Below are positions 10,640-21,044 of a stretch of 64,000 nucleotides of DNA, piece after piece. Source of the stretch: Ichthyophis bannanicus (lineage: Eukaryota; Chordata; Amphibia; Gymnophiona; Ichthyophiidae); NCBI GenBank assembly GCA_033557465.1, contig JAWIIG010000025.1:9044501-9108500 (forward strand). The letters run 5' to 3'. The translations under genes and the position numbers were made by a program. Every line of letters starts with the position of its first letter. The stretch's first letter is position 1. Under the pieces are notes generated by a model. It ran no database searches, was not told the DNA's origin, and saw only the letters and a program-made list of their open reading frames with translations.

Positions 10640-11695
10640 GGGGCTTGGTTGCTGAAGGCCTAGATCTCCAAGATCTTAATCTTTCTCAACAAATGAAAGA
10701 TGTTCTTTATGCTTCCAGAAAACCTTCCACTAGACGCTCTTATGCTTTCAAGTGGAAAAGGTTTACTATTGGTGTTCGGAAAAGGGTCTTAACACCCTTG
10801 CGATACCTCTGGAATCTTTGCTGGAGTATCTCCTTCATTTATCTAATGCAGGCCTTAAGACAAATTCAGTAAGAGTCCATTTGAGTGCTATTGCAGCTTC
10901 TCTTACACCTCTAAATGGACAGCCTATTTCCTCTCATCCTCTTATAGCAAGATTTATGAGAGGCCTCCTAACTAAGCCTCCCATTAGACTACCTCCGGTG
11001 GCATGGGACTTAAACCTGGTTCTTGGGCAGCTCATGAAGCCACCTTTCGAACCTTTAGCTACCACCTCCCTAAAATTTCTTTCTTGGAAGGTTATCTTTC
11101 TCATTGCAATCACATCAGCATGCCGCATTAGTGAGTTGCAAGCGTTAGTAGCTAATCCACCTTATACAAGGTTCCATCATGACAAGATAGTCCTTAGGAC
11201 TCATCCACACTTTATGCCTAAGGTGGTCTCGCCTTTTCATCTGAACCAAGAGGTCTACCTACTTGTCTTTTTTCCAGGACCTCATGCATCAAATGCAGAA
11301 AGGAATCTTCATACCTTGGACTATAAAAGAGCTCTAGCTTTTTACTTACAAAGAACACAGCAACATAGAAAGTCCACTCAACTCTTTGTTGCTTTTGATC
11401 CTTCTCATTTGGGACTTCCATTCTCCAAGAGAACACTATCTAACTGGATTGCTCAGTGTATTTCCTTCGCCTATCAGAGTAAAAACCTTTCTCTGGAGGG
11501 CCATGTCACAGCTCACAATGTGAAAGCCATGGCAGCCTCAATGGCTCATTTGCACTCTGTCTATTGACGACATCTGTCGAGCAGCCACTTGGGCCTCGGT
11601 TCATACCTTCACAGCCCACTACTGCTTGGACAGGGACTCCCGGTGCGATGCCTTGTTTGGTCAGGCTGTTCTCAAACACCTGTTCCATACCTAAT
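10640..11695 (+). pseudogene. A1 tyrosine recombinase
   Basis: The YR would integrate a circular DNA intermediate. An N-terminal core-binding-like part (SLTPLNGQPISSHPLIARFMRG) precedes the catalytic domain with SACRISELQAL (box I Arg, about 11120). Box II reads AHNVKAMAAS, where the HxxR Arg is Lys (about 11520). A frameshift and stop follow at 11565. The rest (ICRAATWASVHTFTAHYC with the Tyr, near 11575-11635) lies in another frame. The changed Arg and the frameshift make it inactive. Confidence 0.8.
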
Positions 11696-11799
11696 CAACT
11701 CCTGCCCACCATCCCTGGTAGGATGCCAGAGATCCATGGGGGGAAGTGGAGCCCTTTTCAGGGACACACAACTTCTGGGGTCTCTCTCTGGCACCTAAA

Positions 11800-11930
11800 G
11801 CTAGGGAGTCCCCATATGTGATGACTACATTCCTGCTTGTTCCTGGAGATAGCATAGTTACTCACCTGTAACAGGTGATCTCCGGGAACAGCAGGAATTT
11901 AGTCCTCACAACCCACCCACCTCCCCTAGG
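11800..11930 (+). repeat. ICR of A1
   Basis: The first half (catatgtgatgactac...cctgcttgttcctggagata) is the complement of the A-family left terminus. The second half (gttactcacctgtaacaggtg...cagcaggaatttagtcctcac) complements the right terminus. The two halves also fold on each other as an imperfect hairpin. Such an internal complementary region is diagnostic for DIRS elements and is thought to help circularise the cDNA. Confidence 0.85.
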
Positions 11931-11984
11931 AGTTGTATCTCTCTATCTCTTTCCTTTCCCTCTCTCTCTTTTTGTTGTCTCAGC

Positions 11985-12184
11985 TTTAAAACTCAGCTGG
12001 ACAGAGGCAGTTGGGAAAGGCGGGAAGGCAGCACGCAGGCGCTGTGGGATGCTCCCAAAAGCTTTCTGATTGGATGCTGGGGAGCGTTCCCGTGCAGGCT
12101 CCGTCGGTACCGACGATACCCATATGTGAGGACTAAATTCATGCTGTTCCCGGAGATTACCTGTTACAGGTGAGTAACTATGCT
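11985..12184 (+). repeat. right ITR of A1
   Basis: Inverse of 2264-2432: gttgggaaaggcgggaaggc, gctgtgggatgctcccaaaa, tgctggggagcgttcccg and gtcggtaccgacgatacc. It ends with the cctgttacaggtgagtaact terminus. C-family sequence starts just after it. Confidence 0.85.
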
Positions 12185-12264
12185 TTCTGTGGCATCTTCG
12201 CGCCCTTTATTCCTCACTGGCAGCCCAAAGGGTCTTCGACCTTGCTGGGGTTCTTTTTCCCCCT

Positions 12265-13646
12265 TTGGCTACCAGCGGGTTTAAAAAGTGCAATCGGTGC
12301 GGGAAGATCATGTCTCTCACCGATATGCATGACTGCTGCCTCCGGTGCCTCAGCCCGGACCACGGCCCTGCGGTTTGTGGCCTGTGCAAAATGATGTCCT
12401 CGAAGGCCTTGAGGAGCCGCCAGCAGCAGGATGATAAAATTTTTCCTGATTCCCCCCATGCCTCTGAGAGCCAGGACCTCGTCTGAGGCCTCCATGCCTC
12501 GGGAGGAGCACTCCGTCTCCGAGCGTTGTAGGGGGTGCTCAGAGAAGGGGTGGGAGACTGAAAAGAAGGAAGAAACCCTCGAAGGCAGCAGTGTCTCTGG
12601 ACGGTTCCAATCGACCGGGCTCCTCTCGGGGCCAGTGACGGAGCACCAAGCGCCTGCCCAATGTGTCGGAGAAGGAGCGCCCAGCCAAGGTTCCTCACAG
12701 GGACCCAGTTGCGGATCGGCCTAGGCAAGTACATACTGTCCTAGTCAAGGACTTCCCTCGGGGGGTGGGGGGGAACCAGCTTCGGGTCCGAGTGCGTCGG
12801 TGCCCGAGTCGAGGGCTGTGGAGCCTCCGGGACTGGGGTCCAGAATGGCGGCCATGGAGCACAGTGTTGCTGCCTTCATGGAGCAGCAGTGGGCGCTGAT
12901 GGTTCAGCATGTCCGGTTCCTCCACCGGGAGTTCGATGTCGAAGTCGACCCTGGAGGCCGACCCGATCCTCGAGGCCTTGCGGGCCCGAGTCAGTCCTCA
13001 GCCGAGGTCTCGCTGGGCCTCCTGCTCATTGGGACTGAGGTCATCACCACCGAGCATGCCAGCGTCGGGGCAGATAGTTTCGCCCTTCCATCTCAAACAT
13101 GAAGTGGTGCTTCCTACCTTCTTTTCAAGACCTCACTCCAGTCGGGTGGAGACGGTCCTTCACACCTTGGACTGTAAGAGGGCCTTGTCCTTCTTTATCC
13201 AGCGCGCTCAGGGCCACTGCAAGCTTTTCATCTTCTACGACCCCAGTAGACTGGGGGAGGTGGTGACCAAGAGTATGCTGTCCACATAGGTGGCGGACTG
13301 TATCGCCCTTGTTTATGAGCAGGCGAGGCTAACGCTGGAAGGTCACGTCATCAGTGCACCTTGTCGGGGCCATGGCGGCCTCACTGGTAAACGTACACTC
13401 TGTCCCGATAGTGGGCTGCCACCTGGTCTTCATCCATACCTTTGCAGCCCATTACTGCCTGGAAAGAGTCCTGACAGGACAGTGCCTTTGGCCAGTCTGT
13501 GCTCCGTAACCTTTTCGGGGTTTAGGCAACTCCTACCCTCCGATCCTTCTGTGTTCAGGCTACCGGAGTGCTGGTTCATCGGACACAGAGGTCTTACTAT
13601 GGTCTGTGTAGATGGACTAATTGCTGCTTCTTGCGGCTCCCCATGA
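12265..13646 (+). pseudogene. C1 Gag fused by deletion to YR
   Basis: A family C Gag N-terminus reads TSGFKKCNRCGKIMSLTD with CLRCLSPDH and CGLCKMM. Its start codon is now TTG (12265), and it is followed by several frame changes. At about 13070 the text passes in frame from Gag linker (MPASGQ) into the YR catalytic domain (IVSPFHLKHEVVLPTFF, HTLDCKRALSFF, DPSRLG). Everything in between, including the Gag C-terminus, RT and RNase H, is deleted. YR box II is decayed (CRGHGG, near 13360). No active product is expected. Confidence 0.7.
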
Positions 13647-13682
13647 GGGAGCCCCTGTTTTTGCTATGGGCATTCGGTAGCC

Positions 13683-14048
13683 TGTAGCTGGGGAGTCCCA
13701 TATGTGAGGACTGACTTCCTGCTTGTTCCCAGAGAAAGCGTAGTTACCTGTAACAGTTGTTCTCTGGGGACAGCAAAAATCAGTCCTCACAACCATCCCC
13801 CCTCCTCTTGGAGTTGCTCCTTTACCATCTTTTATTTTTGCCGTCTTTTAGCTATGTCATCTGATTGAGCAAGATGGCACCCTTGGGCGGGAAGGGGACC
13901 GCGCATGCGTGGTGGCATCTCCCAAAGGCTTTCTTTGGAAGCTGGGGGGATGATTCCGTGAGGGCTCCATCGGTGCCAACGATGCCCATATGTGAGGCTG
14001 ATTCTTGCTGTCCCCAGAGAACACCGGTTAAGGTGAGTAACTACGCTT
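13683..14048 (+). repeat. ICR and right ITR of C1
   Basis: The ICR is at 13690-13800: cctgcttgttcccagagaaa complements the C1 left end, and gttacctgtaacagttgttc with cagtcctcac complements the right end. The right ITR (13855-14048) contains gagcaagatggcaccc, cccaaaggctttc and the terminal aaggtgagtaactacgctt. Confidence 0.8.
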
Positions 14049-14095
14049 GATGGACCTTGGTCTGACCCAGTATGGCATATCTTATGTTCTTATGT
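14049..14095 (+). repeat. CR1-type 3' tail remnant
   Basis: About 47 bp (gatggaccttggtctgaccc, then agtatggcat and ttatgttcttatg) match the terminal part of the CR1 element at 40772-40825, in the opposite orientation. No coding part is attached. Confidence 0.7.
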
Positions 14096-15237
14096 GGAGG
14101 TGTTGAGCAATAAGTAGGCCTACCTTTCACCTAAAGGGCTCCCCCTGCAAAAACTGCTTCTGCAGCATCTTTTTGAAATCTCTGAACTGAACCTGTGTCC
14201 TCCACGTGGTTCAATCGCTGAACCAGCCAGTGAGCCCTTAAGGTCCTATTTTGAGTGTGGTGGTTATCTGTACTGTGCTATGTTTCAGTGTTGAGAAACA
14301 TACCCATATTTGATTCCTGAATTTTTTTCTATATGGTTGAATTATTATTTCTTAGTCCTTAAACCAATTTGGCCACATTGCTTTGTGTGTGCATTTGTCT
14401 AGGTCTGTGTTTACCCATTCTTGGGTTGTACAAATCAGATTTTGTTTTTTGCCATAAAATAATGCTGGGGATAGCTTTATGCTGCTTAGTCGTCATTTAC
14501 TTTGTAGCTTCTCATCTAAGCCCATTTTACTGCTCTCTTCTCCCAAAATGAACTGCTTTGGTGTTTAAACCCTATGCATGTCTTCTCTCTCTCTCTCCTG
14601 TTTGTCTTGCCTCTCTCTCTCTCCTCTTCAATGGATCTCCTTTTTATCTCTGATACTATCCATCAATCCTCACAGGAGTAGCTCTTTTGTTAAAATGAAA
14701 GTAGTGGGGTTACATTCAGTGCTAACAGTAGTCTCCTTACTGTGTCTTTTTAATCAAGTGGGAAAATAGTGAGCAAGCATAACATAAGTTACGAATTATT
14801 TTATGAGGATAATTGTATAAAGATGGGATCATGGTGAGGAGAGAGAGTACAGGGTTTGGAAAAGAGAAAATCCACCCTCTGCCAATATTCTATGAATGTA
14901 TATCGTAGGTTGATGCCACTAGATATCGATGGCAAATTGGTACTGAAGTGAAAAGTTCAAGGGAAGATAGTTCTAAGTGTCACTAGTTTGCATCATTTGC
15001 GACTAAGGCTGGTTGCACTAATTCAAATTTTGTTTGGTTTACATTTGCTTATCAAAAATGTTAATTTTGCCTCTGAATACATACACATGAATGAGAAAAG
15101 AATCCATACCTTGACTGTAGAACTTTGTCATGTTTTAAGGAAAGTCCAGCATATCTGTGTGAAACTTACTTCCTTGGTTTAATTTGTCATTGTCATGTGT
15201 AAATAAGCAGCATGTCTGAATTTTGTATGATTTACAG
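14096..15237 (+). other. presumed IPO5 intron, no gene seen
   Basis: This sequence, directly upstream of the IPO5 exon, holds no recognisable repeat apart from a CT-rich patch at 14580-14630. It ends with the acceptor ttttgtatgatttacag. Confidence 0.6.
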
Positions 15238-15466
15238 AGGCCCTTCCATTATTGGTCAGGGTTATTCAGTCTGCAGACTCAAAAACCAAAGAAAATATCA
15301 ATGCAACAGAGAACTGCATCTCAGCTGTCGGGAAAATAATGAAGTTCAGGCCTGATTCTGTAAGTGTTGAGGAAGTCCTACCTCACTGGCTGTCATGGCT
15401 TCCACTGCATGAAGACAAAGAAGAAGCTGTCCACACCTTTAGCTTCTTGTGTGATCTCATTGAAAG
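15238..15466 (+). CDS. IPO5: importin-5 internal exon
   Basis: A 229-bp exon with acceptor tttacag and donor gtaagg is open in one frame. It codes [19 protein letters not shown], then [36 protein letters not shown] and FLCDLIE. This is the near C-terminal HEAT-repeat region of importin-5 (karyopherin beta-3), a RanGTP-regulated nuclear import receptor. It begins in the split codon for a Glu and ends in phase 2, which would be completed by the next exon. RANBP6 is the close paralogue but is intronless in mammals, so IPO5 is preferred. No other IPO5 exon is seen in the window. The remaining C-terminal exons must lie beyond it or be lost. Confidence 0.9.
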
Positions 15467-15536
15467 GTAAGGAGCATATTCTATGCATCACTATAATAGT
15501 TGTTGATTGCTTAAAATTTTTTTTTTGTCTCAACTC

Positions 15537-15615
15537 TAAGGTGGATAGAGCATGGATATCTCGGTACGTGTATCTGTACAACTGTGTATGCCTTGTAGCA
15601 CTATAGAAATGTTTA
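15537..15615 (+). repeat. SINE/LINE tail fragment
   Basis: The fragment gtatgccttgtagcactata with gaaatgtttagtag repeats the tail seen at 23400-23440 (tatgccttgtagtgctatac). It is a short remnant in the presumed IPO5 intron. Confidence 0.5.
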
Positions 15616-15734
15616 GTAGTGGATGGATGTACTACTATCATCTCATCCAAAAACAATTTGCAGTCCCCTACGCATTCAAGCAATTTGTATGCTCCATGGA
15701 CAAGTCAGTCTCATATGTGAGTAATGTCACTGGT

Positions 15735-15903
15735 AATCTCCAGGAACAAGCAGGAATGAGTCTTCACATATGGGTATCGTCGGTACCGACAGAGCCTGCG
15801 CGGGAACGCTCCCCAGCGTCCAATAAGAAAGCTTTTGGGAGCATCCCACAGTGCCTGCGTGCTGCCTTCCCGCCTTTCCCAACCGCCTCTCTCCAGTTCT
15901 TCT
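15735..15903 (+). repeat. left ITR of A2
   Basis: It starts taatctccaggaacaagcag and contains gtcggtaccgac, ggaacgctccccagcgtcc and gggagcatcccacag. The inverse copy is at 21247-21434. A T-rich stretch before the Gag start follows it. Confidence 0.9.
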
Positions 15904-16135
15904 TTTCCGCGGAGCCAGCAGGTCGTGTTCCTGTCACCGCAGAAGAAGAACTTTATTTTTTCTTAATTCTTTTGTGTCGCGTCTGCCTTCTTCGACGTCG
16001 GACCGGTACCGCCGGTCTTTTCTTTTCTTTTCTTTTCTTTCAAAAAAAAAAAAAACAATTTATCTTTTCTTCACTGTGCATTTTCAGTTTTTGGGCCTTA
16101 GGCCTAAAAGTTTTTGTGGGGTTTTTTTTTTCCTC

Positions 16136-17992
16136 ATGGAGAAGCCCGCCTCCGGGTTCAAAAAGTGCACAAAATGTGGCGGTACTATTTCTGTCACCGA
16201 CACCCATGACTGGTGTCTAAAATGTTTGGGGCCTGTCCATTCCATCACGGATTGTATGTCCTGTACCATGATGTCTAAAAGAGGTCGGCAGAACCGAGCA
16301 GCCAAGCTCAGTACCCTGTTTCCCTCTGATGCAGCTTCGGTGGCATCGACGTTTTCCAGGGCTGCTTCTTCCTCCCATGGATCTCAGGTAACCAAGCATA
16401 AATCTAGCCGGTCCTCGAAGGGTAGATCTCCCTCCAAGCATCGAGATGCCACCGGGCTTGCCCTCGAGGATCCCGCACCGGCAAAATTACCCCGGCGGGA
16501 AGCTCCGGCTTCCAAAGCGTTATCTATGGGGGTCACAGGTTGACATCGATGGCTCGGCCTCAACAGATCACCTGTTGCCGTGTTCTGGGGTACCGGTGGC
16601 TCCCACTGGTACCGACATCCAGACATTGGTGGCGTCGATGGATCAGAAGATTCTGGCCATGCAGCGCACCCTGTCGGCATTCATACAAGCTGCGACGCCT
16701 CCGGTACCGCAACAATCCCCGTTGTCGGTACCGGCTCCAACACAGCCATCACTCCCGGTGCTGGTACCGATTGCATCGGCTTCGGTGTCGACTGCAACGG
16801 TACCCTATCCTATGATACCCATCGGTACCGAACCGGTACCGGTTACTCCCGATACCGGTTACTCCCGATACCGATCCTACTCGGTACAGCTATCGGGCTC
16901 TACAGGAGCATCCAAACAGGCGATACTTCGATTCCTCTGAAGACTCTGAGGGTTCTGTCGAGGCATCGATACTTCTTCCTCAGGAGCCTTCTTCTCCTAA
17001 ACGAAGAATGTCTCCTCCAGAAGACTTGTCTTTTCAAGACTTCATTAGGGAAGTGGCTAGGGGCCTCTCCATCACAGTGACCCCTGAGTCAGAACCCAGA
17101 GCCAAGGAGTTAGATATTTTACAATATCCTAAAACTCCTAAAGAGGCAGCTACTTTACCTATCCATGAGATTCTGTATGATCTCATATTGAGGATGTGGG
17201 AGACACCTCTTACCGCCTCTCCTCATTCTCGCAGGCTAGACACCATGTATCGTGTCCCTCCTTGTCCTGGCTTCCACAAAACTCAGCTTCCTTACCACTC
17301 TATTGTGGTAGAGTCTGCCATGAGAAAAATAAAGAGTGCAAAGAGACACTCATCTAATCCTTCAGGGCGTGAATGCAGGACCCTAGATGCTTTTGGCCGA
17401 AGGGTTTTCCAAGCTTCTATGCTAGCTGCCAGGATCAACTCCTATAGTCTCTATATAGGGATGTTTCTAAAAGATCATCTGCAGACTTTAACCCCTTTTA
17501 TTTCGGAGGATAAAAGGCAGGAGTTTCTCACTTGGCTCAAACATGCCCAAGATGCCTCCAAATTTTCCAACCGTGCAGCCTTTGACTCTTTTGAGTGTGT
17601 AAGCAGAGCTTCGGCTATTGCCATAGTGGCACGCAGAATTGCTTGGTTACAAGCTTCTGATTTGGAGCTCTGGGTACAAGATGAATTAGGAAATATCCCT
17701 TGTACAGGTGAAAACCTTTTTGGTAAGGATTGGCAAGCAAAGGCCAATCAGATGGATGCTGAAAACTCTGCTTTGGATCGACTTTCAAAGTCTACCTCTG
17801 CTCCCTGTTAAGAAAAGATTGTTCAAAAAGACATCTTTTTCTAAAAAGGGAAGATACTATCCTGCTTATAGTCAGCAGGCATCTTCTGCAGGTCGTTTTG
17901 CTGCAAAGCGTCAGCAACCACCTAAACAGGCCAAATCAAAGGCTGCTAGGCCTGCCATGACCCAGCAGCCTCAGCCTCCTCAGGGCAGCTAG
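16136..17992 (+). pseudogene. A2 Gag-like ORF1
   Basis: It starts at MEKPASGFKKC (ATG 16136). A putative zinc-binding segment follows: CTKCGGTISVTDTHDWCLKC, then a His and a Cys pair. A Ser/Lys linker follows (SSRSSKGRSPSKHRD), then a frameshift near 16530. Next is a Pro/Val/Thr-rich region encoded by repeated ggtacc motifs, and a further frame change before MSPPEDLSFQDFIREVARGL (17008). The C-terminal domain includes LDAFGRRVFQASMLAARI and WLQASDLELWVQDELGN. A last frameshift at about 17808 precedes a basic tail (KKRLFKKTSFSKKGR) ending at 17992. The domain order matches DIRS1-like Gag, the known source of the LAP2-alpha C-terminal domain. Confidence 0.8.
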
Positions 17993-18048
17993 AGAACTTA
18001 GCCTTTCTGGCTCTGGAAGAACCAGAGTCCCTTACCATTCCAGGAAGG

Positions 18049-19314
18049 TTGACTGACTTTGCTCCCAGATGGGAACAAATCACAGCAGAGCAATGGACAC
18101 TCTCTATCATAAGGGAAGGGTACAAGCTTCATTTCTTAAGCCTTCCCCCTCACACCATAGTGAAACAGTTCAATTCTCCAACATCTCTCCTCGACCTTCT
18201 GGGTCAGGAGATTGCCACCCTTCTTGCCCAAGGGGCAATAGAAGAAGTACCTCTTCTTCAGCAAGGCACAGGGTTCTACTCCCCTTATTTTCTTATTCCA
18301 AAGAAAACAGGGGGCTACAGACCCATCTTAGATCTCAGAGAATTGAACAAATTTCTATTCAAGGAGAAATTCAAGATGATTTCTCTCGGTGCTCTGCTTC
18401 CATACCTTCAGAGTCAAGACTGGCTTTGTTCTCTAGATCTCAAGGATGCGTACACCCATGTCCTCTTCCATCCAACACACAGAAGGTTCCTTCGGTTCCT
18501 TTTTGGAGAAAAGCACTACCAATACAGGGTGCTTCCTTTCGGTCTGGCCTCCGCACCAAGGGTGTTCACGAAATGCATGGCAGTAGTAGCTGCATTTCTA
18601 CGCACCCTGAGAATATTCGTTTTCCCATATCTGGACGACTGGCTCATTCGAGCTCCCTCTCAGTCAGAGGCCAAGACTTTTCTAACCTGCACAATGCGTG
18701 TCCTTCAGTATTTGGGACTGGTAATAAACATCCCAAAATCCAATCTCGCCCCTACTCAGTCTCTGGAGTTTATAGGGGCTGTCCTGGATACCACAACTGC
18801 AAGGGCCTATCTTCCTCAGGCTCGTTGCCTACGCTTGGTGCAGTTAGCCTCCCAAATACAGTTAAAGTCCCATTTAACTGCTTGGGAAATGTTACAACTC
18901 TTAGGCCACATGCCATCCACCGTGCATGTGGTTCCATATGCTCGCCTTCACATGAGGGCAGCTCAATCAATGGACTTTGTCCACCCAGTGGACTCAGGCA
19001 TCAGGTTGCCTGTCAGACAAAATAGCAAACTCCAGTCGCCTTTTTTGGTCTCTCCAGTGGTGGAAGTCTTCTCAAAACCTGTTGTTGGGGTCCCCTTTTC
19101 AGCAGTCACTTCCCCAAGCAACCCTTACAACAGATGCCTCTCCAATGGGTTGGGGAGCTCATCTGCAAGATCTCTCCACCCAGGGCATCTGGTCTCCACA
19201 GGAGACTTCTCTACACATCAATCTCTTGGAACTCAGAGCAATTTTCTTAGCTCAGAGTGTTCCACTCCCTGCTCAGCTACAGGACAGTCCTCATCCACAC
19301 GGACAACCAAGTAG
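18049..19314 (+). CDS. A2 reverse transcriptase ORF
   Basis: This 421-codon ORF carries a complete DIRS RT: FAPRWEQITAEQWTLS at the start, PYFLIPKKTGGYRPILDL, SLDLKDAYTHV (first catalytic Asp), YQYRVLPFGLASAPRVFTK and FPYLDDWLIRA (YLDD at about residue 195). The connection domain (TAWEMLQLLGHMPSTVH) follows. The frame is lost at about 19025, so the last part of this ORF is out of register and the RNase H continues in the frame of 18977. The enzyme would copy DIRS RNA. Gag ends 57 bp upstream. Confidence 0.85.
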   Translation: MTDFAPRWEQITAEQWTLSIIREGYKLHFLSLPPHTIVKQFNSPTSLLDLLGQEIATLLAQGAIEEVPLLQQGTGFYSPYFLIPKKTGGYRPILDLRELNKFLFKEKFKMISLGALLPYLQSQDWLCSLDLKDAYTHVLFHPTHRRFLRFLFGEKHYQYRVLPFGLASAPRVFTKCMAVVAAFLRTLRIFVFPYLDDWLIRAPSQSEAKTFLTCTMRVLQYLGLVINIPKSNLAPTQSLEFIGAVLDTTTARAYLPQARCLRLVQLASQIQLKSHLTAWEMLQLLGHMPSTVHVVPYARLHMRAAQSMDFVHPVDSGIRLPVRQNSKLQSPFLVSPVVEVFSKPVVGVPFSAVTSPSNPYNRCLSNGLGSSSARSLHPGHLVSTGDFSTHQSLGTQSNFLSSECSTPCSATGQSSSTRTTK

Positions 19315-19905
19315 CCATGTTCTATGTGAACAAGCAGGGAGGGACTGGCTCTCTGTCGCTTTGCAACGAAGCTTTGCGACTGTGGGCCTTCGCCAGAGAG
19401 CATCAGATTCATCTTATGGCAGTATATCTTCCAGGCATTCAAAACTCTTGGGCAGACAGACTCAGTCGAGTTCTGCTTCCACACGAGTGGTCCCTCCACA
19501 TGGACCAGGTAGCCAGGATTTTTTGAATTTGGGGAACCCCGGACATAGACCTCTTTGCAAGTCCGTGGAATGCCAAACATTCCCGGTTCTGTTCCAGAAT
19601 TCCTTGTCAGGGATTTCAGGCCAAGGATGCCTTCCTTCTTCACTGGGGTCAAGACTTCCTTTATGCCTTTCCACCCATTCCCCTAATTCCCAAAACACCT
19701 TTCAAGCTTCAGAGAGACCGAGTTTCCATGATCCTCATAGCACCACATTGGCCACACAAAGTGTGGTACCCTCTACTTCTGCATCTCTCTCAGGCTCCCT
19801 CCCTGGAATTGGGCTCTGCACCAGATCTTCTCTCCCAGGAAGACGGAACGTTGTGGCACCCAAACCCCCAGTCTCTCCATCTCAGGGCCTGGTTGCTGAA
19901 GGCCT
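19060..19905 (+). pseudogene. A2 RNase H and methylase-like region
   Basis: The RNase H acidic residues are all present: TTDASPMGWGAH (about 19130), INLLELRAIFLA (about 19225), HTDNQVAMF (about 19300) and SWADRLSRV (about 19450). A frameshift near 19255 and a stop at about 19523 interrupt reading. Beyond this, DIDLFASPWNAK and LIAPHWPHKVWYPLLLH form the segment that DIRS elements share with Dam-type methylase domains. I see no canonical catalytic motif, so an active methylase cannot be claimed. Confidence 0.75.
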
Positions 19906-20945
19906 AGACCTTCAAGTTTTTCATCTTTCTCAGCAAGTCATAGATATTCTTCATGCTTCTAGAAAGCCTTCCACTAGGCGTTTTTATGCTTTCAAATGGA
20001 AAAGATTTACCATTTGGTGTTCAGAGAAGGGTCTTAACCCTCTTGCAATACCCTCTGAATTCGTTACTAGAGTATCTTCTGCATCTATCCCATGCAGGCC
20101 TTAAAACAAATTCAGTAAGAGTCCATTTGAGTGCTATTGCAGCGTCCCTCAAGCCTCTCAATGGACAGCCTATTTCCTTTCATCCTCTTATAGCAAGATT
20201 CATGAGAGGCCTTCTTTTAACTAAACCTCCCATTAGACCACCTCCAGTGGCATGGGACTTAAATCTGGTTCTTGGCCAGCTTATGAAGCCACCCTTTGAA
20301 CCTTTAGCCACCACCTCCTTGAAATTTCTTTCTTGGAAGGTTATCTTTCTCATTGCAGTCACCTCAGCACGTCGCATCAGTGAGTTGCAAGCCTTGGTGG
20401 CTAATCCTCCTTATACAAGGTTCCATCATGATAAAGTAGTCCTCAGGACCAATCCACACTTTATGCCCAAAGTGGTCTCGCCTTTTCATCTGAATCAAGA
20501 GGTATACTTACCTGTCTTTTTTCCAGGACCTCATGCATCAAGTGCAGAGAGGAATCTTTATACTTTGGATTGTAAAAGAGCCCTCGCCTTTTATTTACAA
20601 AGAACACAGCAACATAGAAAGTCTTCTCAACTCTTTGTTGCTTTTGATCCTTCCCATTTAGGACTTCCAGTTTCTAAGAGAACACTGTCCAACTGGATTG
20701 CTCAGTGTATTTCTTTCGCCTACCAGAGTAAGAACCTTTCTCTGGAAGGCCATGTCACAGCTCACAATGTGAGGGCCATGGCAGCCTCAATGGCTCATCT
20801 AAACTCTGTGTCCATCGACCAAATCTGTCGAGCGGCCACCTGGGCCTCGGTTCATACCTTCACAGCCCATTACTGTTTGGACAAGGACTCCCGCCGGGAT
20901 GCCTCGTTTGGTCAGGCTGTTCTCAAACACCTGTTCCATTCCTAA
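19905..20945 (+). pseudogene. A2 tyrosine recombinase
   Basis: The N-terminal core-binding part (RKPSTRRFYAFKWKRFT) is in one frame and shifts near 20050. From LLEYLLHLSHAGLKTNS to the stop the frame is open. The catalytic residues are intact: Arg in SARRISELQAL (about 20365), HxxR in AHNVRAMAAS (about 20760), a His/Trp region in AATWASVHTF, and the Tyr in TAHYCLD (about 20870). With one frameshift this is the least damaged YR here. It joins a circular cDNA into the genome, which creates no target duplication. Confidence 0.85.
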
Positions 20946-21044
20946 TCAACTCCTACCCACCTACCCTGGTTGGATGCCAGATATCCATGGGGGGAGGTGG
21001 AGCCCTTTTCAAGGATACACAACTCTGGGGTCTCTCCCTGGCAT

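Larger units (their letters stand above)
2264..12184 (+). mobile_element. DIRS retrotransposon A1 (family A), inserted in C1
   Basis: The left end ttccaggaacaagcagg and the right end gtgagtaactatgct frame a family A element. It contains Gag remnants (2600-4281 and 8361-8450), RT, RNase H, YR, an ICR (11800-11930) and a right ITR (11985-12184). Two later insertions break it: an L1-like element at 4298-8344 and a SINE at 10020-10322. Family C sequence lies on both sides, so A1 inserted into the C1 5' leader. Stops and frameshifts in every domain show that it is dead. Confidence 0.85.
1936..14048 (+). mobile_element. DIRS retrotransposon C1 (family C), host of nested A1
   Basis: The left end (about 1936) begins tttctccggaaacaagcagg, and the right end (about 14048) closes with gtgagtaactacgctt. 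The ICR at 13690-13800 is complementary to both ends, which fixes the boundaries. Family C ITRs differ from family A ITRs, for example in the gcaagatggcaccc block, found inverted at the left end. The body is split: the leader up to about 2263 precedes the inserted A1 element, and Gag continues from 12185. The YR follows a deletion that removed all of pol. C1 is the outermost and oldest layer of a four-level nest. Confidence 0.8.
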
